From CAZOKH01 sp964580315 (GTDB lineage Bacteria > Chloroflexota > Anaerolineae > Anaerolineales > Anaerolineaceae): 51,271 nt of DNA. The stretch covers positions 1 through 51,271 of the forward strand of contig CAZOKH010000013.1 of assembly GCA_964580315.1 (NCBI GenBank), in the 5' to 3' direction. Below, piece after piece: positions 41,954-50,666 of the stretch (positions within the stretch are counted from its first letter, which is position 1; every line of letters begins with the position of its first letter). The notes below the pieces were generated by a model. That model did not search any database and had not been told where the DNA came from. It saw nothing but the letters and a program-made list of their open reading frames with translations. Both the position numbers and the translations under genes were made by a program.

Positions 41954-43309
41954 ATGCCACAGACTAGTGTTCAGTGCCCCCGCTGCCGACAGCCGGTTGT
42001 TGCCGATGTTCAGCAGCTTTTTGACAACGCTGTTGATCCAACTGCCAAACAACGTCTTCTCTCCGGCCAAGCCAATTTCATTCAGTGTCCAGCCTGCGGC
42101 TATCAGGGTATGCTGGCGACTCCCATTGTTTACCATGACCCGCAAAAGGAATTATTGTTAACCTATTTTCCGCCTGAAATGCGCCTGGCGGTCAACGAAC
42201 AGGAAAAATTGATCGGCCCGTTGATCAACCAGGTCGTAAACCATCTGCCCCTTGAGCAACGTAAAGCGTATCTTTTACAGCCGCGCACCATGCTCACCTT
42301 CGAACTGCTCATAGAAACCATCCTGGAAGCCGACGGAATCACAAAGCAGATGATTGAAGATCAGCAAAAACGCCTGAATTTGTTGCAAAAACTGATTTCG
42401 ACCACGCCCGACAAACTCAAAGACGCCATCCAGAATGATGAAGCCCTGATCGATATGGACTTCTTCAACCTGCTCACCCGCCTTCTGGAAGCCTCGCTGG
42501 CGCAGGGCGACCAGAACAGCGCCCAAAAGCTGGCCGAATTGCAGAAAACATTAATTGCTGAAACAAAAGTGGGGCAAGAAATGCAAGCCCAGGCAAAGGA
42601 AGCCGAAGAAGCTGTGCGCGCTCTTCAAGATGCCAGCAAAAATGGTGGGCTAACCCGCGAAGGCCTGCTCGACCTGGTTATTGCCGCCCCCACTGAAACC
42701 CGCCTGGTCACACTGGTCAGCCTGGCGCGCGCCGGCATGGATTACACATTCTTCCAACTGCTCAGCGAAAAGATCGAAAAAGCGGAAGGCGATGAGAAAA
42801 CCCGCCTGACCACCCTGCGCGATCAAATTTTGCAAATGACCCAGGAAATGGATCAGGCGGTTCAAGCTCAACTGGCGCAGTCGCAAAAGGTCTTAACCAC
42901 CATCCTCGAAGCGCCCAATACAGAAGACGCCATAATTAAAAACGCCAACCAGATAAATGAATTCTTCATGGAAGTGGTCAAATCTGAATTGCAGGCTGCT
43001 CGAGCACAGGGCAACCTGGAACGCAGCAGCAAAATTCAGAGCGTGGTTGATACCATTCAAAAACTCAGCTCCCCGCCGCCCGAAGTAGCCCTGGTGGAAG
43101 AATTGCTGGATGCAGAAGATGATGCAGCCCGCCAGCAGGTGCTGAAAGATCACGCATCACAAATCACCACCGACTTCTTGCAGCTTTTCAACGGCGTGGT
43201 ATCTCAGGCCGAAGCGCAAAAACAGCCGCCCGAAGTGGTGCAGCGCCTGCAAGAAGCCTATCGCGCCGCCTTACGTTTCTCCATGGAATCTAACATAAAG
43301 AAGAATTGA
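41954..43309 (+). CDS. CpXC-domain protein with a long helical C-terminal part
   Basis: 451 residues. The first ~100 residues form a CpXC zinc-ribbon domain: CPRC at 8-11 and CPAC at about 45-48, with YHDPQKELLLTYFP as its usual end. The remaining ~350 residues are predicted all-helical and rich in Q, E, A and L (for example EMQAQAKEAEEAVRALQDAS), with no recognised domain. CpXC domains occur in bacterial proteins of unknown function and presumably bind zinc. No signal peptide or membrane helix. The stop overlaps the TTG of the following membrane protein gene, so both are likely cotranslated. Could act as a scaffold; not established. Confidence 0.85.
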   Translation: MPQTSVQCPRCRQPVVADVQQLFDNAVDPTAKQRLLSGQANFIQCPACGYQGMLATPIVYHDPQKELLLTYFPPEMRLAVNEQEKLIGPLINQVVNHLPLEQRKAYLLQPRTMLTFELLIETILEADGITKQMIEDQQKRLNLLQKLISTTPDKLKDAIQNDEALIDMDFFNLLTRLLEASLAQGDQNSAQKLAELQKTLIAETKVGQEMQAQAKEAEEAVRALQDASKNGGLTREGLLDLVIAAPTETRLVTLVSLARAGMDYTFFQLLSEKIEKAEGDEKTRLTTLRDQILQMTQEMDQAVQAQLAQSQKVLTTILEAPNTEDAIIKNANQINEFFMEVVKSELQAARAQGNLERSSKIQSVVDTIQKLSSPPPEVALVEELLDAEDDAARQQVLKDHASQITTDFLQLFNGVVSQAEAQKQPPEVVQRLQEAYRAALRFSMESNIKKN

Positions 43310-45861
43310 AACCTTACCTGCCAGCCAGTCAAAAAGAAGCGATCCTTCAAAAATTCCCCATCATCCTGTTTTGCTGCAGCATCCTGTGGGGAATTTCAAC
43401 CTTTCAACTTGCATCCATCCCCGGAGAAGCCGGCTCTAACCTTCTCTGGGGATTTTCATTGGAACGGCTCATTTTGCTGGCAGCTTCAGCATGGATTGCA
43501 CTGGGCAACCTGCTGGCTGGCTTCCTCCTCATTTTCCGCCCGGGTTGGAAACAAAAACTGCGGGCGCTGATTGGTCATGCGCCGGCAGGTGCAACCCTGC
43601 GCCGAATGGCACTTGTTACTGCAACGCTGTGCGCACTAAGCCTGTTGGTGCTGCGTTTTTACAAGGGTGGAAGCTGGTTATCGTACTATGAGCGTCTGGC
43701 TCCCCTGTTGTTTGCATTCCTGTTGGAAAGCCTGTTAATCTGGTTAAGCCTGTGCCTGATCCAGTTGAATTTCTATCCTGCGGCTGCCGATTCATTCAAG
43801 CCCATCCTCAATCCCTCTTTATGGATCGCCGGTTTCTTCGCGCTGCTGTGGATTTTGATCAAATTCACCGGTTGGGGCATCACTCCCGAAAATCACTCTG
43901 CCTGGGGTTACACCACCTCAACCCTGCTGGAATGGCAATTGATTGTTGCAGCCATTATGGCAATGTTGGCGCTGCGTAAAACAGAATCCTCAGGTGAAAA
44001 AACAAATCCCCGGTTTGAAATTGCCCTGGTTATCGCAATCTGGCTGGCAGCAACCGTTTTCTGGTCACTGCTGCCGACCACCTACGGGCATTACGCTCCG
44101 CCGCCGGTGGCGCCGAACAACGAGGTGTACCCATACTCAGACGCCGGGATTTATGACCTGAATGCTCAATTTTTGCTGCGCGGCGGATTCCCCTCCGATG
44201 ATATTCCTCCCAAGCCATTCTATTCCTTCCTGCTGGCAGTTTTTCATACCCTGGCCGGACAGGATTATGACCGCACGGTTTTTGTGCAAACCCTGCTGCT
44301 GGCCTGGATTCCAGCCGGTTTGTATTTAATCGGTGCTCGACTGCACAGCCGCCTGGCGGGCGCGCTGGTCAGCCTGCTGGCAATTTTTCGCGAGTGGAAT
44401 TCCATTCAGGCCACACCGCATGCCACCTACATCGCCAGCGTCAAGCTGATGTTGACCGATATTCCCACGCTGTTGGGTGTGGTTTTGTTCTGCGTGCTGC
44501 TAATAGACATCCTGCAATCCACTTCCATGCACTGGTGGAAACCCATTGCAGCCGGCGGCATTATTGGCCTGGCAACCATGATGCGGTCGCAATCCCTTTT
44601 GCTTGCCCCGGCTGCGTTTCTCTTCATGTTGTTGATGGAAGCCAAAAACTGGAAACGGTGGTTAACCAACTCATTTCTGATCGGGATTGGGCTCTTCCTG
44701 GCGCTCTTCCCGTGGTTATGGAGAAACCACCAGGCAACGGGTAACTGGGCGATTGACGCCCCGGGCTGGCAGCCCAAAACACTGGCAGAACGCTACAGCT
44801 TCGACGAGACAGCCCCGCCGCGCCTTCCAGGCGAAAACGACGGTGCTTATGCTGAACGGATGATGTCCACCGCGCTTGCGTTTGCCAGCCAACAACCAGC
44901 CTTTGTGGCGCAATTCATCACCAACCACACCATCAACAACCACATCACCTCACTGTTGGTCCTACCCGTAAGAGATCAAATCACCGATCTGCGCAGCCTG
45001 CTGCTGGCAGTTGATCCCTTCTGGCAGCGCTGGGACGGTCGCAAGATAAACGCTGCTCAAGCTGTAATGCTGGCTTTTTATCTGTGTGTCATTTCCATCG
45101 GCATTGGCGCCAGTTGGAAGAAAGCGCGCTGGATGGGCATTTTGCCTCTGGCAATTCATCTCGCTTATATTATGAGCATTGCCGTTGCCCGGCGCTCGGG
45201 CTGGCGTTTTGTTTTGCCAACCGACTGGGTGGTTTATTATTATTTTGTGATTGGTATGCTCGAATGCCTGGTGATGCTGCGGGCATTGTTTGGATTCAAA
45301 TCAAGACAGTTAAATCCGCTGGCAGTCGAAAAATTAAAATCCCTTCCCAACGCCAGGCAGGCAGCGACAACCATTGCAATTTCAGCCGCCGTACTGCTGA
45401 CGGGCAGCGCCATGCCTTTTGCCTCCGCGATTTTCCCTGCCCCCCCGCCATCTCCCTCTCGTCAAGAGATGGTTGCTGACATTTTAAAAGCGGCTGAAAC
45501 GCAAAAACTCCCTGTAGAAACCGCACAGCTTGAGCAGTTCTTAAACGATGAGAACACCATCCTGCGCTCCGGCAATGCCTTTTATCCCCGTTTTTACCGG
45601 GAAGATGACGGCATGCCGACCGCTGACTGGGATGCCTATGAAATTCGGGATTTCCCGCGTTTAGGGTTTATCCTGTTTGATCAAAAATGGGGTAACGCCG
45701 TCTTCCCCGTGCAAGAATCCCCCTCCTGGTTTCCAAACAATGCTGAAGTTCTGGTGGCAACCTGTAAAAGCAGGAAATATGTTGACACGCGCCTGGTTTT
45801 GGTTAAAAACGACCCGGCAACCCTGTATCTGTTCTCCAGCCCCTTGCAGTGTTCCCCCTGA
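43306..45861 (+). CDS. Large GT-C-like membrane glycosyltransferase, tentative
   Basis: 851 residues, about 13 hydrophobic segments in the first 700 residues and a small C-terminal soluble part. The first large loop contains EVYPYSDAGIYDLNAQFLLRGG and KPFYSFLLAVFHTLAG, like the acidic residues and extracellular loop of GT-C enzymes that use lipid-linked sugars; LTDIPTLLGVVLFCVLLID resembles the GT39/PMT-type core. No exact family match is visible. Start is TTG at 43306 sharing bases with the preceding stop (TTGA); a downstream start is possible. The C-terminal region (residues ~740-851) is outside and of unknown fold. Ends 6 bases before the convergent FHA gene. Confidence 0.65.
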   Translation: MKPYLPASQKEAILQKFPIILFCCSILWGISTFQLASIPGEAGSNLLWGFSLERLILLAASAWIALGNLLAGFLLIFRPGWKQKLRALIGHAPAGATLRRMALVTATLCALSLLVLRFYKGGSWLSYYERLAPLLFAFLLESLLIWLSLCLIQLNFYPAAADSFKPILNPSLWIAGFFALLWILIKFTGWGITPENHSAWGYTTSTLLEWQLIVAAIMAMLALRKTESSGEKTNPRFEIALVIAIWLAATVFWSLLPTTYGHYAPPPVAPNNEVYPYSDAGIYDLNAQFLLRGGFPSDDIPPKPFYSFLLAVFHTLAGQDYDRTVFVQTLLLAWIPAGLYLIGARLHSRLAGALVSLLAIFREWNSIQATPHATYIASVKLMLTDIPTLLGVVLFCVLLIDILQSTSMHWWKPIAAGGIIGLATMMRSQSLLLAPAAFLFMLLMEAKNWKRWLTNSFLIGIGLFLALFPWLWRNHQATGNWAIDAPGWQPKTLAERYSFDETAPPRLPGENDGAYAERMMSTALAFASQQPAFVAQFITNHTINNHITSLLVLPVRDQITDLRSLLLAVDPFWQRWDGRKINAAQAVMLAFYLCVISIGIGASWKKARWMGILPLAIHLAYIMSIAVARRSGWRFVLPTDWVVYYYFVIGMLECLVMLRALFGFKSRQLNPLAVEKLKSLPNARQAATTIAISAAVLLTGSAMPFASAIFPAPPPSPSRQEMVADILKAAETQKLPVETAQLEQFLNDENTILRSGNAFYPRFYREDDGMPTADWDAYEIRDFPRLGFILFDQKWGNAVFPVQESPSWFPNNAEVLVATCKSRKYVDTRLVLVKNDPATLYLFSSPLQCSP

Positions 45862-45867
45862 TACAAA

Positions 45868-46539
45868 CTAGACCGGCGGGTTTTCCAGGCGCAAACCGTG
45901 GCCTCGAACCGTCAAGATGTAATCATGGCGTGGATCAATGCCCGAAAGGCGGTTCCGCAGGCGGCGCACCAGCGCATCAAAAGCCTGTTCGGATACCCCC
46001 TCAGCATCTTCACTGTTCCACACAACTTTAATCAACTCATCACGCGGCACAACTTTGCCATTCTGTTCATACAATGCCTGCAACAGGCGGAGCTGCGGCG
46101 CAGAAAGCGGGGGAATCACTTCTTGCTGCCCGATCCAAACCCGCCTGGATCGCACTTCCAGGTAAAGCCTTCCAAAGCGAACATCAGCCTGGTGAATATC
46201 AATTTTCTCCATGGGCATGGTGGCGTCTGAGCTCAGGTAAACAAAATTTTGCGCCACCGCAATTTGAACAATATCCCCATCATGTAAAAAAACCGGGTCG
46301 ATCACTTTGTTGCCGTTGCAGAAAGTTCCATTTTTACTGCCCAGGTCTTCCAACATCACTCCCTGCTGATTATGCAATGATATGCGGGCATGGTGCCGTG
46401 AAACCTGGCGGTCAGGCACAACAATTTCACAACTGTTTTCCCGCCCTATGATTACATCGGTCTCAACCAACCAGCGCTTGCCATTGAGCGGACCACTTTG
46501 CCCGATCAATACTGGTAATTCAACCCCTGGATGATCCAA
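45868..46539 (-). CDS. FHA domain fused to OmpR-type winged helix (receiver-less regulator)
   Basis: 223 residues. The FHA domain (about residues 8-115) has IIGRENSCEIVVPDRQVSRHHARI and LEDLGSKNGTFCNGNKV with the phosphothreonine-binding Arg, Ser and Asn. The C-terminal ~90 residues form a Trans_reg_C winged helix: LSAPQLRLLQALYEQNGKVVP, then RLRNRLSGIDPRHDYILTVR and GHGLRLENPP. No receiver domain. It should bind DNA when its FHA domain recognises a phosphothreonine protein; the divergent kinase gene is the obvious partner. Start TTG at 46539 is chosen since GGAGG lies 5 bases upstream; TTG at 46551 is an alternative. Confidence 0.88.
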   Translation of the reverse strand: MDHPGVELPVLIGQSGPLNGKRWLVETDVIIGRENSCEIVVPDRQVSRHHARISLHNQQGVMLEDLGSKNGTFCNGNKVIDPVFLHDGDIVQIAVAQNFVYLSSDATMPMEKIDIHQADVRFGRLYLEVRSRRVWIGQQEVIPPLSAPQLRLLQALYEQNGKVVPRDELIKVVWNSEDAEGVSEQAFDALVRRLRNRLSGIDPRHDYILTVRGHGLRLENPPV

Positions 46540-46551
46540 AGTAACCTCCAA

Positions 46552-46738
46552 AACGATCCGGCTGCATCAGTCAAAAATTAGAATCAGCGCAACAAAAGAA
46601 GATGATTTCGTTAAGGTATAATATCAGAGAATTCGTTTTTTTGGTACAGAAAAAGCGCAATCAGGTCACATTTCACGCCGACCATTATGACCTGCAAAAA
46701 TTTCGGCCGCCAAAAAATCATGTGAGAAGGAATCAATC
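46552..46738. promoter_or_regulatory. Divergent promoter region of FHA regulator and Ser/Thr kinase
   Basis: TATAAT at 46617-46622 points toward the kinase, with no good -35. An inverted repeat CAGGTCA/TGACCTG (46662-46668 and 46688-46694, 19 bases apart) lies in the kinase leader; it could be a hairpin or an operator for the FHA regulator. Confidence 0.5.
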
Positions 46739-47728
46739 ATGCCGGTACCATTAAAATCCGGTCAGGTTTTACGCAACCGTTACCGGATTCAACGCATCAT
46801 CGGTCAGGGGGGGATGGGAAGTATCTACCTTGCAGAAGATTTGCGCCTGGAAGGTCGTCAGTGCGCGCTTAAAGAGGTGGAACACCAGGCTGATTTTACT
46901 CCCGAAATCTTAAAAGAGGCTCGTGATCAGTTTTTCCGTGAAGCCACCATTCTTGCCCGCCTCGACCACCCCAACCTGCCAAAAGTATCTGATTTCTTTT
47001 CGATTGAGCAGCGTGACTACCTGGTGATGGATTTTGTACCCGGCAAAGATTTGCGCACGTTGATGCAGGAAGCGCAGCAGGCTAACCGCTTCATCCCGGA
47101 AAGCGAAGCGCTCAACTGGGCCAACCAGTTATGCGACGCGCTTTCTTACCTTCACAGCCAGGAGCCGCCCATACTGCACCGCGACATTAAACCCAGCAAC
47201 CTGAAATTGACGCCATCGGGCATTCTCAAGCTGGTCGATTTTGGGCTGGTAAAACTGTTGGCCCCGGGTGAAGTGACCATCACAATCTTACAGGGACAGG
47301 GCACGGCGCTATACACCCCCCTGGAGCAGTTTGGCGGCGACAGCGGGCACACCGACGCGCGCAGCGACATTTATGCGTTTGGCTCCACCCTGTATCATCT
47401 CTTAACCAACCAGCCGCCTGCACATGCCCGCGACCGTTTTCTCGATCCCGAAAGTCTTGTTCCTCCCCGCCAGATAAATCCGGAAATCAGCCTCAGGGTA
47501 GAGCGCGCCATTCAGTGGGCCATGCGCGTTCATCCCGACGAACGACCGGCCAATGTTGAGGCATTTCGGCAAGCCCTCATCGGCAACCGGGCGGCGGTTT
47601 CATTGACCACCAGCCCTTTGCGCAAGCCCACCCTTTTGTCCATCCTGCAATCTTATCCCGAACGCGCGTTGTGGTGGGGATCAATTACCCTGACCTTTTT
47701 AAGTTTGCTGGTCACCCTGGTGGCCTGA
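46739..47728 (+). CDS. Hanks-type Ser/Thr protein kinase, tail-anchored
   Basis: 329 residues. The kinase domain covers about residues 14-280: glycine loop IIGQGGMGSIYLAED, Lys in CALKEVEHQ, catalytic loop LHRDIKPSNLKL, KLVDFGLVKLL, P+1 GTALYTPLEQFGG, DIYAFGSTLYHLLTNQPP and the Arg in HPDERPAN. The C-terminal residues (310-329, LWWGSITLTFLSLLVTLVA) form a membrane anchor; there is no extracytoplasmic PASTA or other sensor part. AAGGA lies about 8 bases before the ATG. It is divergent from the FHA regulator gene, with 199 bases between the starts; a kinase-FHA circuit is likely. Confidence 0.93.
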   Translation: MPVPLKSGQVLRNRYRIQRIIGQGGMGSIYLAEDLRLEGRQCALKEVEHQADFTPEILKEARDQFFREATILARLDHPNLPKVSDFFSIEQRDYLVMDFVPGKDLRTLMQEAQQANRFIPESEALNWANQLCDALSYLHSQEPPILHRDIKPSNLKLTPSGILKLVDFGLVKLLAPGEVTITILQGQGTALYTPLEQFGGDSGHTDARSDIYAFGSTLYHLLTNQPPAHARDRFLDPESLVPPRQINPEISLRVERAIQWAMRVHPDERPANVEAFRQALIGNRAAVSLTTSPLRKPTLLSILQSYPERALWWGSITLTFLSLLVTLVA

Positions 47729-47749
47729 TCGCTTTCCAGGCGCATCTGC

Positions 47750-50545
47750 CTAATCAAGCCAGTGGTGCCAAACCCAACCCAACAGCGCACCGACCAGGCT
47801 GCCCAGCAGCGCCAGCAAGACAATTCTTCCGGGGGCAATTCCTGCCAGACCACCCGCTTCGGTTGAGAACAAAGCCATCCACAGGTAACACAAAAAACCG
47901 CCCATCGCTGAAAGCAAACCCAGGCGCACCCCCCAGCGCAGCGAGATCAAGCGTTCTCCAAGCCAGGCAACGCCGGCTGCAAATCCCCACACAATGACCG
48001 CCACCAACAACCCAAACGCCAGGTTGGGATCGTGTTTTTTCCTGGCTTCCAGGGCAGTTAACGATGGATTGGCGGTTTCAGTGGGCTGCACAAATTGAGT
48101 CGGTGAAATCATGGGGGTGGGTGCAATCATGGTGATGGCAGCCGCTTCGCCAGGCTTAATTTCGAGACGAAGAATGCGTGAAACCTGCGCTGGATCACTG
48201 GTCACCCTGATCTCCAGCAAGCCGGTATTTTGAATCTGATATCTTGCCCTGGCAACACCGCCGCTGGTTGATGTTTCAATTTGTTGAACTGTGCCGCCTT
48301 CTGCACCGGTGGTGAACAGGAAACGCACCACGGTGCCATCAGGCACCACGTGATGATTATGATCGTATATCACTCCGGCCAGCAGCGGAATGGTATCTCC
48401 CACCCGGAACAATGGCGTGCCCTCAATCTCCTGGGTTTCAGCAACCGCACCCTCGGCAACCGGCGTCTCCTGTGCTTCGGGTAAATCCAACACCAGCGGA
48501 ATGACCTGGTTGGGATCGGGTGAAGTGGCAGATATCAGGTCGTATCCCACGCCAAGGGTCGTGACAGGCAGCGCCCCCACCGGGGTCAATTCCTGGAACA
48601 GCAAACGCGCCGCCGCATCCACAAAGGCTGATGTTTTGGAATACAGGCCGTAATAAGCAGTGATCTTGGAGACATCGGTGGCATCCAATTGATAGGGAGC
48701 GCCAAAACAAAACACAATGATTTTCGAATTGCGCTGCAAATCGGGTCTTTCATCCAGAAAACGGGTGAGCACATTGGATGCTGCGGTTGACGTCTGTAAA
48801 TTGACCAGTGATATGACCAGCCAGTTTGCTTCCCTTATGTCATCCTCAATGGACGGTAAATCTGGTTGGCTGTTTAGCATTCCCTGCAAATCATCAAAAG
48901 AATAGGAAGTCAACTGGTAATTTTGAACTTCACCGCCGACCGACGGCCCAAACAGGCGCATGACGGCATTTTCCAGCGAATCTACTGCCAGCAAGGGCTG
49001 CTCAATGCACTGACTGCACTGCCTGGCATTGCGCACATCCGTGATGAATACAATGCGGTCCCGCCTCTGAGGAGCTGACTCAATCACAGCACTTAATTCT
49101 GAATAGGTGGGACTGATCAGCGTGGCAGACTCCTGGGCAACCTCAAACGCAACCTGCTGCGCTTGATTATCCCAGATGGCATCCACCGAATCAGGCAGCA
49201 CATTTTCCAGGGCAAACTCTGGATAAATTTGATACTTCAAGGTTAACAAACGCTCAACCGAAAGGTCAACACGCTGTGAAAAAGCCGGATCTTCGCGATA
49301 TTTCTGGGTGAAATATTCCAGTGTATGAATGATGGTGATGGTTGAATTTGTTTCGCCGGTGGCAATGAAGTTGTTCAAATACAATAAATCATTACCGGCC
49401 AGAAAAGCGTTGCCAGCCACCCGTTTGGCGTCAAAGGTCTGCTCCAATGGGTCATAGAATTTACGCACTGCCTGGCTTCCCAGGTCGTCGCTGACCACGA
49501 TGCCGCCGTTGGTGCGCCAGCCCAAAATGGGTTCCAATTGCATCAATTGTTCCAACGCAGTCGAATCAAAACTAACCGGGCGGGTCGATACGCGAATGTT
49601 ACCCTGGAATCCCTGATAGCGAATATGCGACACCAGCAAGCCGTCGGTGCGGCCCGGGTCGCCGCTGGAGCTGCCGGTCACAGCAAAGAAAGGCGCCAGT
49701 TCAATTTGCTTCAACTGTTCAAGTGATTTGCGAACCGTTGCCACTTCCTGATCGGGCATGCGGTCTGAGCTGCCGCGGCCGGGGAAATGTTTGGCAATCA
49801 CAGCCACACGGTTTGCGCTGCCCTCATGCACCCCTTTGATATAATTTTTCCCCATCTCGCCCACCCAGAAAGGGTCGCCGCCAAATGAGCGCGTTCCCAG
49901 GTCTTCCAACCCTTCAGCACGCGGTGTATCCAGCACATCCAATGAAGGCCCCAACAGCAAGTTCACGCCAATGGCATCCAGTTGTTTTCCCAGCACATTG
50001 CCCACTTTAACAGCCAGCTCAGTATTCCAACTGGCGCCAATTGCCATATTGCTGGGAAGCGAAGCCAGGCCGTTGAACACCTGGTCGGTCGGATAAGCAT
50101 CACCTTCCTGGCTGATGCCCACAAACAGGGGAACGTAAACCGGCGCTGTTTCATTCGTTCCGCTTGAAAGCGCCGAATCGCGCTGCGAATATTCCCACTC
50201 GCGGGTTTGCAGGGCTTTCGCCAGGTTCACCGCCTCAGAAATCGTATTTTCGGGACCAACAAAATTATCATTGGCCGCGCTGAGCATCACACCGCCAATG
50301 TGGTAATTTTGAATTAATTCCGCTATCTGAGAATCACTTTCAGCATTGCGCCCTTCAAAGCTGACAAGAAACAACTGTCCAACACGCTCTTCGGGCGTCA
50401 TGCTGGCCAACAATGCCTGGGCTTTTTGCCTGGGGCCCAGGTCCTGCGCCATCGCCACAGGTTGTGTCGAAACAAATGGGCTGAGCCAACCTGAAATGAC
50501 AGCCAGAAATAAAAATAATGAACGGATAAATTTCCTGTGCTGCAT
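47750..50545 (-). CDS. GH3-like surface protein with Ig-like domain and C-terminal membrane segments
   Basis: 931 residues from ATG 50545 (AAGGA upstream; the frame is open to 50611). A signal peptide (FIRSLFLFLAVISGWLSPFVS) precedes a glycoside hydrolase family 3 domain with LLLGPSLDVLDTPRAEGLED and the nucleophile motif GIVVSDDLGSQAV (D353). The NagZ substrate loop reads KHFPGRGSSDRMPDQE (252-267), missing the His of GHG and of the DSH dyad. A C-terminal-half Ig-like domain (GDTIPLLAGVIYDHNHHVVP and TVVRFLFTTGAEGG) precedes three membrane segments starting FGLLVAVIVWGFAAGVAWL. Acts outside the cell, perhaps on peptidoglycan or as a sugar-binding protein. Confidence 0.85.
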   Translation of the reverse strand: MQHRKFIRSLFLFLAVISGWLSPFVSTQPVAMAQDLGPRQKAQALLASMTPEERVGQLFLVSFEGRNAESDSQIAELIQNYHIGGVMLSAANDNFVGPENTISEAVNLAKALQTREWEYSQRDSALSSGTNETAPVYVPLFVGISQEGDAYPTDQVFNGLASLPSNMAIGASWNTELAVKVGNVLGKQLDAIGVNLLLGPSLDVLDTPRAEGLEDLGTRSFGGDPFWVGEMGKNYIKGVHEGSANRVAVIAKHFPGRGSSDRMPDQEVATVRKSLEQLKQIELAPFFAVTGSSSGDPGRTDGLLVSHIRYQGFQGNIRVSTRPVSFDSTALEQLMQLEPILGWRTNGGIVVSDDLGSQAVRKFYDPLEQTFDAKRVAGNAFLAGNDLLYLNNFIATGETNSTITIIHTLEYFTQKYREDPAFSQRVDLSVERLLTLKYQIYPEFALENVLPDSVDAIWDNQAQQVAFEVAQESATLISPTYSELSAVIESAPQRRDRIVFITDVRNARQCSQCIEQPLLAVDSLENAVMRLFGPSVGGEVQNYQLTSYSFDDLQGMLNSQPDLPSIEDDIREANWLVISLVNLQTSTAASNVLTRFLDERPDLQRNSKIIVFCFGAPYQLDATDVSKITAYYGLYSKTSAFVDAAARLLFQELTPVGALPVTTLGVGYDLISATSPDPNQVIPLVLDLPEAQETPVAEGAVAETQEIEGTPLFRVGDTIPLLAGVIYDHNHHVVPDGTVVRFLFTTGAEGGTVQQIETSTSGGVARARYQIQNTGLLEIRVTSDPAQVSRILRLEIKPGEAAAITMIAPTPMISPTQFVQPTETANPSLTALEARKKHDPNLAFGLLVAVIVWGFAAGVAWLGERLISLRWGVRLGLLSAMGGFLCYLWMALFSTEAGGLAGIAPGRIVLLALLGSLVGALLGWVWHHWLD

Positions 50546-50666
50546 GGCTTCCTTAAAAATGGTTTGGAAAGCAATTACTAATCGGCGTAGATATATGCAG
50601 TTTCCAAACACGCTGCACTTATGGAGTTATTTTACCAATGAATTCCCCCCTCTGGCAAAAAAGTAA

